From positions 3,299 to 33,303 of the forward strand of contig DLRL01000099.1 in the NCBI GenBank assembly GCA_002501085.1: a DNA stretch of 30,005 nucleotides, written 5' to 3'. Below are positions 1 to 8,494 of the stretch, piece by piece; the stretch's first letter is position 1; every line of letters starts with the position of its first letter. Source of the DNA: Gemmatimonadales bacterium UBA7889 (GTDB taxonomy: Bacteria > Gemmatimonadota > Gemmatimonadetes > Longimicrobiales > Gaopeijiaceae). The notes beneath the pieces are model-generated. The model saw nothing but the letters and a program-made list of their open reading frames with translations, did not search any database and was not told where the DNA came from. Position numbers and translations under genes: made by a program.

Positions 1-2423
1 CCATATTTCTGGAAGTCAAATGTTCCAGGGGACCGAAATTCTTTCAGTCCACCATAGTCTCCGACTGAGACGAAAGGCTCTACATACAACTGAAGGGAAA
101 GCCTGGGGGAGAATGTGGCATTCACCCTAGTCACCATCGAGAACCGTGTCCGGTCCAATTCACCAAACACATATCTGGATCCAAACGTTGCAAGAGCCAG
201 AGGATCCTCAATCCGCTGCATGTACTGAGCTGTTGAGTACGACCTGGTATAGGACGGGCCGATGCTAAATTGGAGCGTCTCTCTAACGCGTGCATTTAGA
301 TTCAGTTGCACACTCCTGTTCCAATCACCAGCATCGTTCGATCTCCATGAGTACGTGAGCCGAGGCACTACAGCTTTTCTTCCGTCTGAATTGAGATTGA
401 AGTTCCCCGCAAAGCTGCTCGGAGAACGAGCGATCGGCCCACCCCTGGTAAGACGGTCATCATCCGTCCATGGGTCGACCTGAATCCTCAGCGAAGTACG
501 CCAGTAGTTAAGGAACTCGACTGAAAGACTACTGTTTACGTTCGCGAAGACACGCTCGCCTGCGAAGTTCCAGACAGCGTCGGGGCTCATGCTGACATTC
601 CAGGACCGCAGAATCTTCCCGGGATTTATTTCATTAAACTGGTAGTGTGTATCAAAGAGGATGCGGTCTGCGTGTGACTGGAACCCTATATCATTGACCT
701 CGAAACCAGGGCTCACGAAGGCAATGCCGTTCCTCATCGTGAACGTTCCGGCTTGTTTGCCAATGTACCCCATCGCGTAGAAACCCTTCAGCGACGTCGC
801 TAATGGATCCACATCAACATGCTCGGCGTCCGGTCGTTGATAGTAGCGAGCTGATGCCCGCTGTGTGCGCAACATTTGCTCTGCATCGCCACGCACATAG
901 CTACCAGCGAGGGCTCCGCTAAAGAGCCACATACGGTCAGTCGATTCGTGGGCAAAATCGATTCCACTGGAGTACGCGGAAGAATGAAGTCTGTCTGCCA
1001 GTGTTGTCCCCGAAAGGTCACGATTGAGTGCTGTTCCTATCACTCCGAACCGAGTAGCCCCTCCCTCGACCTGGCGTCGTAATCTCATAATGAAATTATT
1101 GGCCGCTGGCTCTACCAGGATGTCGTGAGCTTCCCCATCGGTAGTGGTATAAGAACCCGTTTCCTTTCCAGTAACTGCCTCTAAAATCCCCAGCGACCAA
1201 CCATCGCCCACTTGGCCCGTAACTTTTGCCGCGCCGAGGATGGTTGTGGCATTCGGGACCTGGGAAAAGACCGCATCTGAGGGAACACGACCTCTTGGTG
1301 AGCGGCCAATCCTTCGGGAGTAGGCTAGCTGCGGAGGCCGACCGACACTTCCCATCGGTCCACCTTCACTGAAGTTGAATATGCCCGCTCCTTCGACAAA
1401 GAAAGCGCGGCGCTCAGAGAAACGTGTCTCGAAAGCTGTAAGGTTGATCACAGCCGGATCTAGCTCCACCTGCCCGAAGTCTGGATTGACTGTCGCGTCC
1501 AAGGTCACATTGGACGCAAGTCGATACTTGAGATCCAGACCGGTCCCTCCAAAGTGATCTGCTCCACTTCGGTAAGGGTTATTGAAACTCACACCAAGGG
1601 ATTGCTTGCTCTGAAGGTACTCGCCGCGAGCAACGACATACGGGAGCAGTTCCAATCGCTGGCCAGGCTCTATCCCTGCGATTCCATGCAAGTGACCAAA
1701 TCGAGAAACTCCGGAGCGCTCTAGGTTCGGAGTAAAGGGGTAGGTGGCGTTCTCTTGGTTCCGATGAATGTTCCGTTCGATCTGGATTCCCCAAACCTGT
1801 TGGTCTTCTGGGCTAAACCGGAGTTGACTGAAAGGGATGCGCATTTCTACGACCCACCCCGAATCAGACACAGAAGTCGCCACGTCCCAGACTGGATCCC
1901 ACGATGTATCACCTCGACCGGTTCCATTACTTCTTACCGTTGCATCACCTTTCACTCCGGAAGGGTTTGTCCAAAAACGGTAACCGGTTTCGTGATCGTG
2001 ATAACTGTCGACTAGAAAGACAAATGAATCTGAATCACCCAATTGAGAATCACGACGCGCTAATCGAGTCGTCACTGGATTCCGATCGCTGAGCTCTGCA
2101 CCGATATAGATTGCGTCTTCGTCATAGACGATGCGCACCTCAGTCCTCTCAGTTACGGATTCACCCTCTAACGGAAGGGTCTGGAGAAACTCAGAAATCG
2201 GGGATGCTTGCAACCAGATCTCTTCCTCGAGAAGTCCATCAACGGTTAAGGATTCGCCCGTTTGAACTGCTCTGGCGACCGGTGCCGACTCATGATCATA
2301 ACCACCTTCCAGATCACCACCCTGCCGGCCTCGATCAACCTGTAATGCTGATACTGGCAAAGAAACCAGAGCCAAAACACCGAGCAAGGCAGAGGTGCCC
2401 AGCAATCGAGACCAAGAGCACAT
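1..2423 (-). CDS. DUF5916 / CBM9-like outer-membrane-type protein (partial at the window edge)
   Basis: One minus-strand frame stays open from the start codon to the window edge, giving about 807 residues with the C-terminus missing. It begins with a signal peptide (hydrophobic LLGTSALLGVLALVSLPVSA). A CBM9-like beta-sandwich follows at about residues 45-220, with typical patterns such as LTVDGLLEEEIW and AIYIGAELSD. The rest is a long, aromatic-rich region with alternating residues, characteristic of DUF5916 (for example DATVNPDFGQVELDPAVINL, then ERRAAFFVEG). This family is predicted to form an outer-membrane beta barrel and is frequent in Gemmatimonadota and Bacteroidota; its substrate is unknown. 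An in-frame ATG at 2441 would add six residues, and neither start has a strong Shine-Dalgarno sequence. The gene is divergent from the DUF1295 gene. The family call is by recognition of the pattern, without a search. Confidence 0.8.
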   Translation of the reverse strand, partial: MCSWSRLLGTSALLGVLALVSLPVSALQVDRGRQGGDLEGGYDHESAPVARAVQTGESLTVDGLLEEEIWLQASPISEFLQTLPLEGESVTERTEVRIVYDEDAIYIGAELSDRNPVTTRLARRDSQLGDSDSFVFLVDSYHDHETGYRFWTNPSGVKGDATVRSNGTGRGDTSWDPVWDVATSVSDSGWVVEMRIPFSQLRFSPEDQQVWGIQIERNIHRNQENATYPFTPNLERSGVSRFGHLHGIAGIEPGQRLELLPYVVARGEYLQSKQSLGVSFNNPYRSGADHFGGTGLDLKYRLASNVTLDATVNPDFGQVELDPAVINLTAFETRFSERRAFFVEGAGIFNFSEGGPMGSVGRPPQLAYSRRIGRSPRGRVPSDAVFSQVPNATTILGAAKVTGQVGDGWSLGILEAVTGKETGSYTTTDGEAHDILVEPAANNFIMRLRRQVEGGATRFGVIGTALNRDLSGTTLADRLHSSAYSSGIDFAHESTDRMWLFSGALAGSYVRGDAEQMLRTQRASARYYQRPDAEHVDVDPLATSLKGFYAMGYIGKQAGTFTMRNGIAFVSPGFEVNDIGFQSHADRILFDTHYQFNEINPGKILRSWNVSMSPDAVWNFAGERVFANVNSSLSVEFLNYWRTSLRIQVDPWTDDDRLTRGGPIARSPSSFAGNFNLNSDGRKAVVPRLTYSWRSNDAGDWNRSVQLNLNARVRETLQFSIGPSYTRSYSTAQYMQRIEDPLALATFGSRYVFGELDRTRFSMVTRVNATFSPRLSLQLYVEPFVSVGDYGGLKEFRSPGTFDFQKY

Positions 2424-2603
2424 GATCTTATCGATATGCATGTGGGTGGGCGTCAGAATGTTCGTGCAGTGGGCGAAGTACCATATGAGTGTTTACCGAA
2501 CAGTAACGGGACTTGGCGGCGGAGAACCTCCAACCGGTAGGCTTGTCTGCGCAACCTGTCAGACCAGCCGGGAACTCCTAACGGTTCACCTGTCTTAGGT
2601 CCA

Positions 2604-2658
2604 TGGTCACAAGTTGTGAAAATCTTATCTTAACTAAGCTAAGATTTTCACATGACCA
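2604..2658. promoter_or_regulatory. Long palindrome at the start of the DUF1295 gene (operator or hairpin)
   Basis: Two 17-nt arms (2616-2632 and 2635-2651) are inverted copies separated by AC, with a single mismatch (T2628 opposite C2639). T2615 and A2652 extend the pairing. A further six-base pair of arms (TGGTCA 2604-2609, TGACCA 2653-2658) continues it after a 5-nt bulge on the left. The A of the downstream start codon is base 2652, so the structure ends on the ATG. A TAAGAT at 2640-2645 could be a -10 box; transcription would then begin at about the ATG itself. As DNA this resembles a dimeric repressor operator, and as RNA it would hide the start codon. The inverted repeat is certain and its role is inferred. 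Confidence 0.6.
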
Positions 2659-3431
2659 CAGATTTCCCACTTATTGCAGCCTCAGGCCTCTGCGTCGTGC
2701 TGGGTTCAATGACCCTGCTTTGGCTCGTCAGCCTACGACTCAAAGATGCCAGCATAGTAGACCCATTCTGGGGCCCGGGCTTTGCAATAGCAGCGATGAC
2801 CTACTACCTCGTAGACGGTAGATACCCGAATCGCGGCACTCTGGTCTTGTGCCTTGTCACTCTCTGGGCGGCCCGCCTCGGCTACCACCTATATGTGCGT
2901 CACAGGCGGGAGGGTGAAGATCCGCGCTATGCAGCAATGCGGACAGCGCGGGGAAGGCTATTTCCGTTGATTAGCCTCTTCACCATTTTCTGGTTTCAAG
3001 CCTTCCTACTGTGGGTCATATCCTCGCCCATACTCGGCTCTATAGCCTCACAAGCGCCGCTCGGATTCTTCGACGTTTTTGGGACAATTGTGTTCTTAGG
3101 CGGGCTAACTATTGAGTCGGTCGCTGACAACCAACTCGCTCTGTTTCGGATTGCACCCGCCAACAAAGGGCAGGTACTCGACACAGGGTTGTGGCATTAC
3201 AGTAGGCACCCAAACTATTTCGGTGAGGCCGTGCTTTGGTGGGGGTTCTACCTGATAGCTGTCGGTGCCGAAGCGTATTGGACTATCGTCGGGCCGGCTC
3301 TGATTACCTTCCTGCTTCTGCGCTTCTCGGGGGTACCGATGCTTGAGGACGGGCTGCGCGCCTCACGGCCAGGATACTCTGAATACATCAAACGAACGTC
3401 TTCGTTTGTGCCTTGGCCCCCGAAGAACTAG
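2652..3431 (+). CDS. DUF1295 / steroid 5-alpha-reductase-like membrane protein
   Basis: This 259-residue protein has about six or seven hydrophobic membrane segments. It carries the signature of the DUF1295 branch of the steroid 5-alpha-reductase/isoprenylcysteine methyltransferase superfamily. Early on there is DASIVDPFWGPGF (residues 32-44). The conserved C-terminal core TGLWHYSRHPNYFGEAVLWWG lies at about 178-198, followed by a GVPMLED-like loop and an EYIKRTSSFVPW tail. The RHPNYxGE motif is the NADPH/SAM-side motif of this superfamily. The family is probably an inner-membrane oxidoreductase acting on lipid-like substrates, but the substrate cannot be read from the sequence. The start ATG sits at the edge of a large palindrome and has no Shine-Dalgarno sequence, so translation may be leaderless. 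It converges with the next gene over a 51-bp gap. Confidence 0.85.
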   Translation: MTTDFPLIAASGLCVVLGSMTLLWLVSLRLKDASIVDPFWGPGFAIAAMTYYLVDGRYPNRGTLVLCLVTLWAARLGYHLYVRHRREGEDPRYAAMRTARGRLFPLISLFTIFWFQAFLLWVISSPILGSIASQAPLGFFDVFGTIVFLGGLTIESVADNQLALFRIAPANKGQVLDTGLWHYSRHPNYFGEAVLWWGFYLIAVGAEAYWTIVGPALITFLLLRFSGVPMLEDGLRASRPGYSEYIKRTSSFVPWPPKN

Positions 3432-3482
3432 AGCTTTTATCCCCACATTACCTATGAAGCCCTGCTCCTAGATGTCGCTCGA

Positions 3483-4841
3483 TTACCTGGTGTAGATCAC
3501 AATCGCCCCGTTACCGGCGATTGTACCGAAACGGAACGAAGCATCGACCGGATTCAGTACTTCAATCCGGTCGATAAAGTTAGGGTCCATATCGATAATT
3601 GCTTGTTCCGGATAAGGCACTGGCACGTCGTTGATAAAGACTGCAGCTGGAGCACACCCCTGCCCTCCGGACCGTCGACTAACTTCGATGCAGAGACCTG
3701 GCCTGGGTACACCAGTAACTGCATCAACCGTAGAAATCTCGCGGATCCGCAACCCCGGTGCCTGCACATTTCTGAGTAGGTCAACGGTTGCGGTAGTCCG
3801 CGGAAGCAGTGCCTCTATCTCTTCTCGACTGATAAAGTCTGCCCTTTTGGCATCGTTTAGTAAGCTTGTACGTCCGAATCGAGTCCTGGCCGTAACAACG
3901 AGACCATCTAGTTCAAGGGCTTCGACAGCCAGCCGCACTTCAATATCAACAACTTCTTCACTGAAGATTGTGACCGAGTCTGTTCGCTGTTCGAAGGCGA
4001 TATGGTCTGTTGTGACTAGATGCCGACCGGGAGGAAGGTCGTCCATTATGAAGCGACCCTCTTCATCAGTGAGGACAAGACCTTCGGTACCGGCTACCAT
4101 CACGGAAGCCCCTTGGACTGGATCTCCTGAAGCGAAGTCTTCTACATAACCACTGAGGGTCCCTTCCGCAGATACCAACATCACAAGATCCTGGGTCTCA
4201 CCCGAGCCAGCCTCGACCGAGAGTACCACAGTTCTCCCCGAGCTTCGCCCGAAGTGGGGCTGGAGATTCATTTCCGTTTCAGCAGGCACGTCACATATAC
4301 GGAAATAACCACCGTCGTCCGTCTTTACCTCAGTCGGTGTCCGTACGCCAAATCTTGGAGTGACTGTTGCTTCCAAGGTGACTCGTGCTCCAGGCATTGG
4401 TACACCAGTGAGTGAATCCGTCACAATCCCTGAGACCGCGCCATATCCAGGTCCCGGTTGCTCAATCACACACCAACCCGCAAGTAGCGTCGTTTCTGAA
4501 GGCACTGCAAGATCGACAGTTACCGTCTCACCACTGAGGAATGTCACCTGGCGCGATGGAGGACTCACTCCTAGCTCTTGAAGCCTTGGGTGAAAGAATG
4601 AGACCCAGTGTATTCCTGCTACAATGCCTTCGAGGATAAATCTTCCGTCTGGGCCAGCCACCGTCGCGGAGCTAGTGCCGATTACTCCCACTCGGGCCCC
4701 AGCTAGCGGACTCATAGACGTACTGTCGTAGACGATCCCGTTCAGCTCTGCTGTATCCTGCGCCCTACCCGGGAGTACAAACACCGCTGTCGCAATCACG
4801 AGAGCAGCTAGTGCCCTCGCAAAGGGCTCCCAGACGTTCAT
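3483..4841 (-). CDS. Secreted protein with carboxypeptidase-regulatory-like repeats and a TonB plug domain, no barrel
   Basis: The protein is 452 residues long and starts with a signal peptide (residues 1-28). Three carboxypeptidase-regulatory-like (CarbopepD_reg) modules follow, at about 32-112, 135-222 and 227-305. Each has the G-V/I-V-x-D-x-x-S/T-G-x-P-x-x-G-A-x-V pattern and a later DGR/EGRF turn. A short linker (LDGLVVTARTR) leads to a TonB-dependent-receptor plug-like domain at about 335-452, with AVFINDVPV and a final GAIVIYTR. The chain ends there, so the roughly 500-residue barrel of a true receptor is absent. Such plug-only proteins recur in this kind of genome and might act as surface or partner proteins. 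AGGGA lies four bases before the ATG. The tetR gene lies 178 bp upstream on the same strand. Confidence 0.8.
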   Translation of the reverse strand: MNVWEPFARALAALVIATAVFVLPGRAQDTAELNGIVYDSTSMSPLAGARVGVIGTSSATVAGPDGRFILEGIVAGIHWVSFFHPRLQELGVSPPSRQVTFLSGETVTVDLAVPSETTLLAGWCVIEQPGPGYGAVSGIVTDSLTGVPMPGARVTLEATVTPRFGVRTPTEVKTDDGGYFRICDVPAETEMNLQPHFGRSSGRTVVLSVEAGSGETQDLVMLVSAEGTLSGYVEDFASGDPVQGASVMVAGTEGLVLTDEEGRFIMDDLPPGRHLVTTDHIAFEQRTDSVTIFSEEVVDIEVRLAVEALELDGLVVTARTRFGRTSLLNDAKRADFISREEIEALLPRTTATVDLLRNVQAPGLRIREISTVDAVTGVPRPGLCIEVSRRSGGQGCAPAAVFINDVPVPYPEQAIIDMDPNFIDRIEVLNPVDASFRFGTIAGNGAIVIYTR

Positions 4842-5019
4842 TTAATCCCTGATCTCTTCACAAACATGTCAAGCAAGCCATCTCCTAACCATAAACTTAG
4901 CTACAGAAAAACTACCGGACCGGGGGGATAGTACCAAGCAAGAGACCTAGGGTTCATCGTCCGAGTCGCAGTCCATCGGGCTGAACGCACTTTGGTCACC
5001 TCCGCCTTAGGCGAATCAG

Positions 5020-5688
5020 TTAGCTCCAGATATCGAAGAAATCAACTTCTTCAGATGATCTAATGGGAGCCTGAGGTGTGCTCCCAGCAGTCAAGTAGTG
5101 CTGCAGCAGGCTGGTAGCTTCGCTGGCTAGGATATCTCTTGGCAGCGGGCCATCAGCAACCCGGTCCGCTTCAATCATACCCTCTGCCGCCAGAAGACCG
5201 AGCCTCACCGCGAGCTCCGGCTCCGGGTGCGACATTTCGCTCCGACGCTCAAGCAGGACCCCAGCCACGTCCCCTAGTACGCTATCTCGAAACCTATTGT
5301 AGGCCAATCCATCTATCCCTCGTGCCTGATCCAGCGCACGCAGGTAAACGGCTCTTGACGCTCCAATATCCACCAGAAGGCGCATTGAACCTTCCGCGAT
5401 GTGTTGTAGATCGATTCCTGACCAGTCGCGAGCCTTCACAGCGCTATCCCAACGTTCCAGGGCTTCATCCCACACCCTTTCTCCGAGGTAGTCCAGCAGG
5501 TCTTCCTTACCACTGAACCGAGCATAGAAGGAGCCAACCGACGAATTCGCCCGGTCAACCACGGACTGGACCGTGAGAGCTGTGTAGCCCTGTTCCTCAA
5601 GAATCTCCAAGGAGGCTTGAACAATGTGCTCGAGAGTGCGCCTAGAGCGTGATTGCTTGGGCGGATTAAGATGGTTTTTGCCTGACAC
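5020..5688 (-). CDS. TetR-family transcriptional regulator
   Basis: The N-terminal half carries a TetR helix-turn-helix. RSRRTLEHIVQASLEILEEQ leads in, then GYTALTVQSVVDRANSSVGSFYARFSGKEDL, the usual G-x-x-x-x-T-v-x-x-I-a-x-x-A-x-v-s-x-G-x-x-Y-x-x-F pattern. The C-terminal two thirds is helical and unlike any ligand-binding domain I can name. I chose the GTG at 5688 (222 aa), which has an AGAG stretch six bases upstream. An in-frame TTG at 5706 would start almost inside the operator and has no ribosome site. A perfect 18-bp palindrome covers the promoter just upstream, so autorepression is likely. It lies downstream of the phosphatase gene and upstream of the plug-domain gene on the same strand. 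Either could be a target. Confidence 0.85.
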   Translation of the reverse strand: MSGKNHLNPPKQSRSRRTLEHIVQASLEILEEQGYTALTVQSVVDRANSSVGSFYARFSGKEDLLDYLGERVWDEALERWDSAVKARDWSGIDLQHIAEGSMRLLVDIGASRAVYLRALDQARGIDGLAYNRFRDSVLGDVAGVLLERRSEMSHPEPELAVRLGLLAAEGMIEADRVADGPLPRDILASEATSLLQHYLTAGSTPQAPIRSSEEVDFFDIWS

Positions 5689-5709
5689 CCAGATCTCTCG
5701 CGACAAAAA

Positions 5710-5727
5710 ATAGAATATATATTCTAT
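5710..5727. promoter_or_regulatory. Perfect 18-bp palindrome, probable TetR operator
   Basis: ATAGAATATATATTCTAT is an exact inverted repeat. It overlaps the -10 box and the expected transcription start of the tetR promoter on the minus strand. Position, length and symmetry fit a TetR dimer site for autoregulation; binding itself is inferred. Confidence 0.6.
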
Positions 5728-5753
5728 ATAATCTGTCGGCGGTCACTTCGCAA
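5725..5753 (-). promoter_or_regulatory. Promoter of tetR
   Basis: On the minus strand a -35 box TTGCGA (5753-5748) and a -10 box TATATA (5730-5725) are separated by exactly 17 bp. The start point would fall inside the palindrome at 5710-5727. Confidence 0.5.
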
Positions 5754-5800
5754 ACCTTAGACTACCTGGCATATGCTGTATTTAGACTCGCAACCTCTAG

Positions 5801-7396
5801 CTATCTGGCAGTATAAATCACCCTACCATGCAGATCGTCTGGCATTGTTGCTATACCTGCTAAATGTGCCAACGTTGGGGCAATATCCGTGGTATAGGCG
5901 GGTGCATCTGATACTCCCGCATCAACACCCTTGCCGAAGAAAATCAAGGGGACGTGTCGATCGTACCAGTAGGGTGTTCCATGACTAGTCCCATTGGCGC
6001 TGTATAACAGCTCACCTTCCCCATAGCGGGTCTCGACACCATAGCGAGAGAGCGCACCATGCCCTCGTCCAGGGTAGTGGGAATTACGGAAAAGGATAGC
6101 GAACGAGTCAACTGGCTCGCCGAGCGTTAATTCCTGGTGCGTGTACGCCTTCGCTACAGTTCCTTCCGCCTCTAGCTGCCTAGCGAGACGTTCAGCAATG
6201 TCCTCTGGGGCCCCTCCCTCGGCTACCGCAGCTTGCAGAACGCTAGAACGGTCTCGGGCCTTCTCTCGGGCATTTATCCGACGAGCTGATGTATTTCCCT
6301 GTTCTTGTGCGTATTCCGGCATAGTAGCGACACCGTGGTCCGCCGAAAGAGCCACAACCCACTGGCCTTCTCCTACGTTTGCATCGAGGTAGTCGAAGAA
6401 CTCATCGAGAATGCGGTCTAAGTGTATGAGATTCGAGAGTTGTTCCTGACTGAGTGGCCCAAATAGATGCCCTATGTAGTCCGTGGATGACAACCCAAGA
6501 GCAAGGAAATCGGTACTTCCTCGTTGTCCTAGCGCAAGATGTCCTATAGCTACTTTAGCCAATGCTAACACAGCTTCATCAGACTTGGGCGAGTCGAAAA
6601 CCCACTCATAATGGTCGCGCTCCTCGAGGGAGCTAATATGTGGAAACGTTGAGCTTCCGCGCCGTTCATAGGTAGCAGAGTCGGGGCGGGCTAGGGATTG
6701 TATTTCGACTGGAACCTCCGTGTCCCAAACACTGTCGGCCACAAGCGTTGTCATGACTTCTTCATTGAAACCCTGTAGCCACCCAGGATATGCTTGAGCG
6801 TAATGGTGTGAAGTGACGAAGCGGGCTTCATCGTGAAGCAACCAATAAACATGTGAGTTTGTCTTCCCTGCTAGAGTGATCGCCGAGCGGTCCTTCGCAG
6901 ATAGTGACACTGTCAAGGCATTATCATCCGCCTCTCGCATCCAATCTGCCAACCCACTACGCAACAAATTCTTAGGGGATCTCCCGGGAACCCCGTCTGC
7001 GTCTTCAAACCCGAGGATCGGGCTCTCGTCGTCTGCTACGGAATAGGTTCCCCGCCAATCCTCACCTGTCTGCTGGGACCAGGTGTTGGCTACGATCCCG
7101 GAACGAGATGGAGGGACGCCCGTGGAAATCGTAGCATGTCCTGCAGCGGTTTGAGTCACTGCGAAAGGGTGCGATGCGTTTGTATACCGGTACCCGTCAT
7201 CGATTAAGTCCCGAAACCCCCCCGAGAACGCTTCATCGAACTCGTCAAGCATGTCGCCACGCAGTTGGTCCACAACAATCACAACAACCAGCGAGGGGTC
7301 CTCCAATGCCTGGGTACAGGCTTGGCCGGTAACCAATACCGCACCGAGCATGATACCCCTCGCTATATTGAGAATCTCGCTGTTTGGCTTCTTCAT
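5801..7396 (-). CDS. PafA-type alkaline phosphatase (phosphodiesterase/NPP superfamily)
   Basis: This 531-residue exported protein belongs to the alkaline phosphatase superfamily. The metal and nucleophile residues can be placed: D43 (VVVDQLRGD), T83 as nucleophile (TQTAAGHATISTG), D306 and H310 (SSTDYIGH), D353-H354 (SADHG) and H472 (GTSHG). N104 (IVANTW) and the K168-D-R170 pair match the Asn/Lys/Arg set that makes Flavobacterium PafA a phosphomonoesterase. I therefore favour phosphate-monoester hydrolysis over nucleotide pyrophosphatase. The N-terminus has a signal sequence ending near QAC (residues 25-27), which may be a lipid attachment site although the lipobox is poor. AGGA lies four bases before the ATG. 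It would supply phosphate from organic esters in the periplasm. Regulation by phosphate is not visible; PafA is known as phosphate-irrepressible. Confidence 0.85.
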   Translation of the reverse strand: MKKPNSEILNIARGIMLGAVLVTGQACTQALEDPSLVVVIVVDQLRGDMLDEFDEAFSGGFRDLIDDGYRYTNASHPFAVTQTAAGHATISTGVPPSRSGIVANTWSQQTGEDWRGTYSVADDESPILGFEDADGVPGRSPKNLLRSGLADWMREADDNALTVSLSAKDRSAITLAGKTNSHVYWLLHDEARFVTSHHYAQAYPGWLQGFNEEVMTTLVADSVWDTEVPVEIQSLARPDSATYERRGSSTFPHISSLEERDHYEWVFDSPKSDEAVLALAKVAIGHLALGQRGSTDFLALGLSSTDYIGHLFGPLSQEQLSNLIHLDRILDEFFDYLDANVGEGQWVVALSADHGVATMPEYAQEQGNTSARRINAREKARDRSSVLQAAVAEGGAPEDIAERLARQLEAEGTVAKAYTHQELTLGEPVDSFAILFRNSHYPGRGHGALSRYGVETRYGEGELLYSANGTSHGTPYWYDRHVPLIFFGKGVDAGVSDAPAYTTDIAPTLAHLAGIATMPDDLHGRVIYTAR

Positions 7397-7521
7397 TCTT
7401 TCCTTCTAGGCGCAGGAAACACAGTGGGGTAAGTGTATACCTCTAGATTTCAGCCGCCATACCCTACGCCCTTACCTGATGGCCTTAACATTGGCTCCAC
7501 CCGATATTCATTAGCACGCTG

Positions 7522-7550
7522 TTGACACCCCACGTCCTGAAATCTCTATT
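7522..7550 (+). promoter_or_regulatory. Promoter of tRNA-Asn
   Basis: A perfect -35 box TTGACA (7522-7527) and a -10-like TCTATT (7545-7550) are 17 bp apart. The start point would lie about 28 nt before the tRNA. Confidence 0.5.
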
Positions 7551-7584
7551 TCTTGCCCGTGCTTGCTGATAGCCACGGTACTAA

Positions 7585-7657
7585 TCCGGCGTAGCTCAGT
7601 TGGTAGAGCAGATGACTGTTAATCATCGGGTCACAGGTTCGAGTCCTGTCGCCGGAG
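7585..7657 (+). tRNA. tRNA-Asn (anticodon GTT)
   Basis: The 73-nt gene folds as a cloverleaf. The acceptor stem is TCCGGCG/CGCCGGA (7 of 7 pairs) with discriminator G. The D arm contains AGCTCAGTTGGTAGAGC. The anticodon stem is ATGA/TCAT around the loop CTGTTAA, which reads GTT for asparagine. The T arm has the GGTTCGAGTCC core. CCA is not encoded. The gene stands alone on the plus strand between two minus-strand genes, with its own promoter upstream. I saw no clear terminator after it. Confidence 0.97.
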
Positions 7658-7692
7658 TTCTGTAACGCCTTAACTGTAGGTCCGACTACGAC

Positions 7693-8427
7693 TTACGCTG
7701 CTCGATTAGAAATCCAGATTGTTCGGTAGACGGCAGTACCTACCGCACCTGCGGCGACAAGTATTAACGCGGACGCGAGAAGAATACCCGGGTCAAGGTT
7801 ACTCTGTTGGCTAATAATCGGGTCAAGAATACCACCAAGGCCCACCAGGAGCAGCCGCTCGGCCCTCTGCATAACGCCCACATTACATTTGACCCCTAAG
7901 CTCTCACCTCTAGCGCGTGCATAACTGACGAGTAGAGACCCTCCCATCGCGCAAGCAACTATGATCGTTAGTGCTGCCGAATAACGGTAGAAAACCGCGA
8001 GTCCCACGAACGCACCAACCTCAGCGAACCGGTCTAAAGTAGAATCAAGGAATGCGCCACGTCGTGAAGCCAGCCCCTGAGCTCGCGCGATCCTGCCATC
8101 TAGAACATCGAACGCACCACTGAGCAGCATGAGCCACCCCCCCGGGTTGAGATTCCCGGTTCCGAAACAGAAGCCAGCACTTACTCCAAGAGCGACGCCA
8201 AGTACGTTGAACGTGGTAGGTGAAATTCTGAACCCTACCGCTATGCGCTCCAGGGGACTCAAGAACCAGAAGAGCCAGCTCCGCACGAACGAGCCAAGGA
8301 GAAATTTTCCCCGGTCACTGACCTCATTTTGGTCTTCCCGTCGATAAGCTCCACTAACGGCATACATAACTGACGAAACGAGAGTTACACCGACAACGAT
8401 TACTAGCCCCAAGAGTTCCGAGCTCAA
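7693..8427 (-). CDS. CDP-alcohol phosphatidyltransferase, resembling phosphatidylinositol-phosphate synthase
   Basis: The family motif D-x2-D-G-x2-A-R-x8-G-x3-D-x3-D is complete: D107, D110-G111, A114-R115, G124, D128 and D132, inside FDVLDGRIARAQG...GAFLDSTLD. These residues bind two metal ions and CDP-diacylglycerol. About six membrane helices surround it (244 residues). After the motif, SYARARGESLG and VGVMQRAERLL resemble the phosphatidylinositol-phosphate synthase branch more than PgsA or PssA, but the alcohol acceptor is not proven. The start is TTG, supported by AGG seven bases upstream; a nearby ATG is out of frame. It is the last gene of a three-gene lipid operon, 67 bp after the Tam41-like gene that would make its CDP-diacylglycerol substrate. 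Confidence 0.88.
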   Translation of the reverse strand: MSSELLGLVIVVGVTLVSSVMYAVSGAYRREDQNEVSDRGKFLLGSFVRSWLFWFLSPLERIAVGFRISPTTFNVLGVALGVSAGFCFGTGNLNPGGWLMLLSGAFDVLDGRIARAQGLASRRGAFLDSTLDRFAEVGAFVGLAVFYRYSAALTIIVACAMGGSLLVSYARARGESLGVKCNVGVMQRAERLLLVGLGGILDPIISQQSNLDPGILLASALILVAAGAVGTAVYRTIWISNRAA

Positions 8428-8494
8428 GGTCCAGCCTCATACGCCAGCAGGGCAGTCGCACAAACCGGCAGGTGATTCGACTGCGTCCTGTTAC

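Noticed and set aside
3631..4149. A 172-codon plus-strand reading frame opposite the plug-domain gene.
   Set aside because: Ser/Thr/Arg-rich antisense shadow of a gene with a clear family match on the other strand.
5003..5013. CGCC-TTA-GGCG hairpin just after the tetR stop, as a terminator.
   Set aside because: The stem is only four pairs and no T-run follows on the minus strand.
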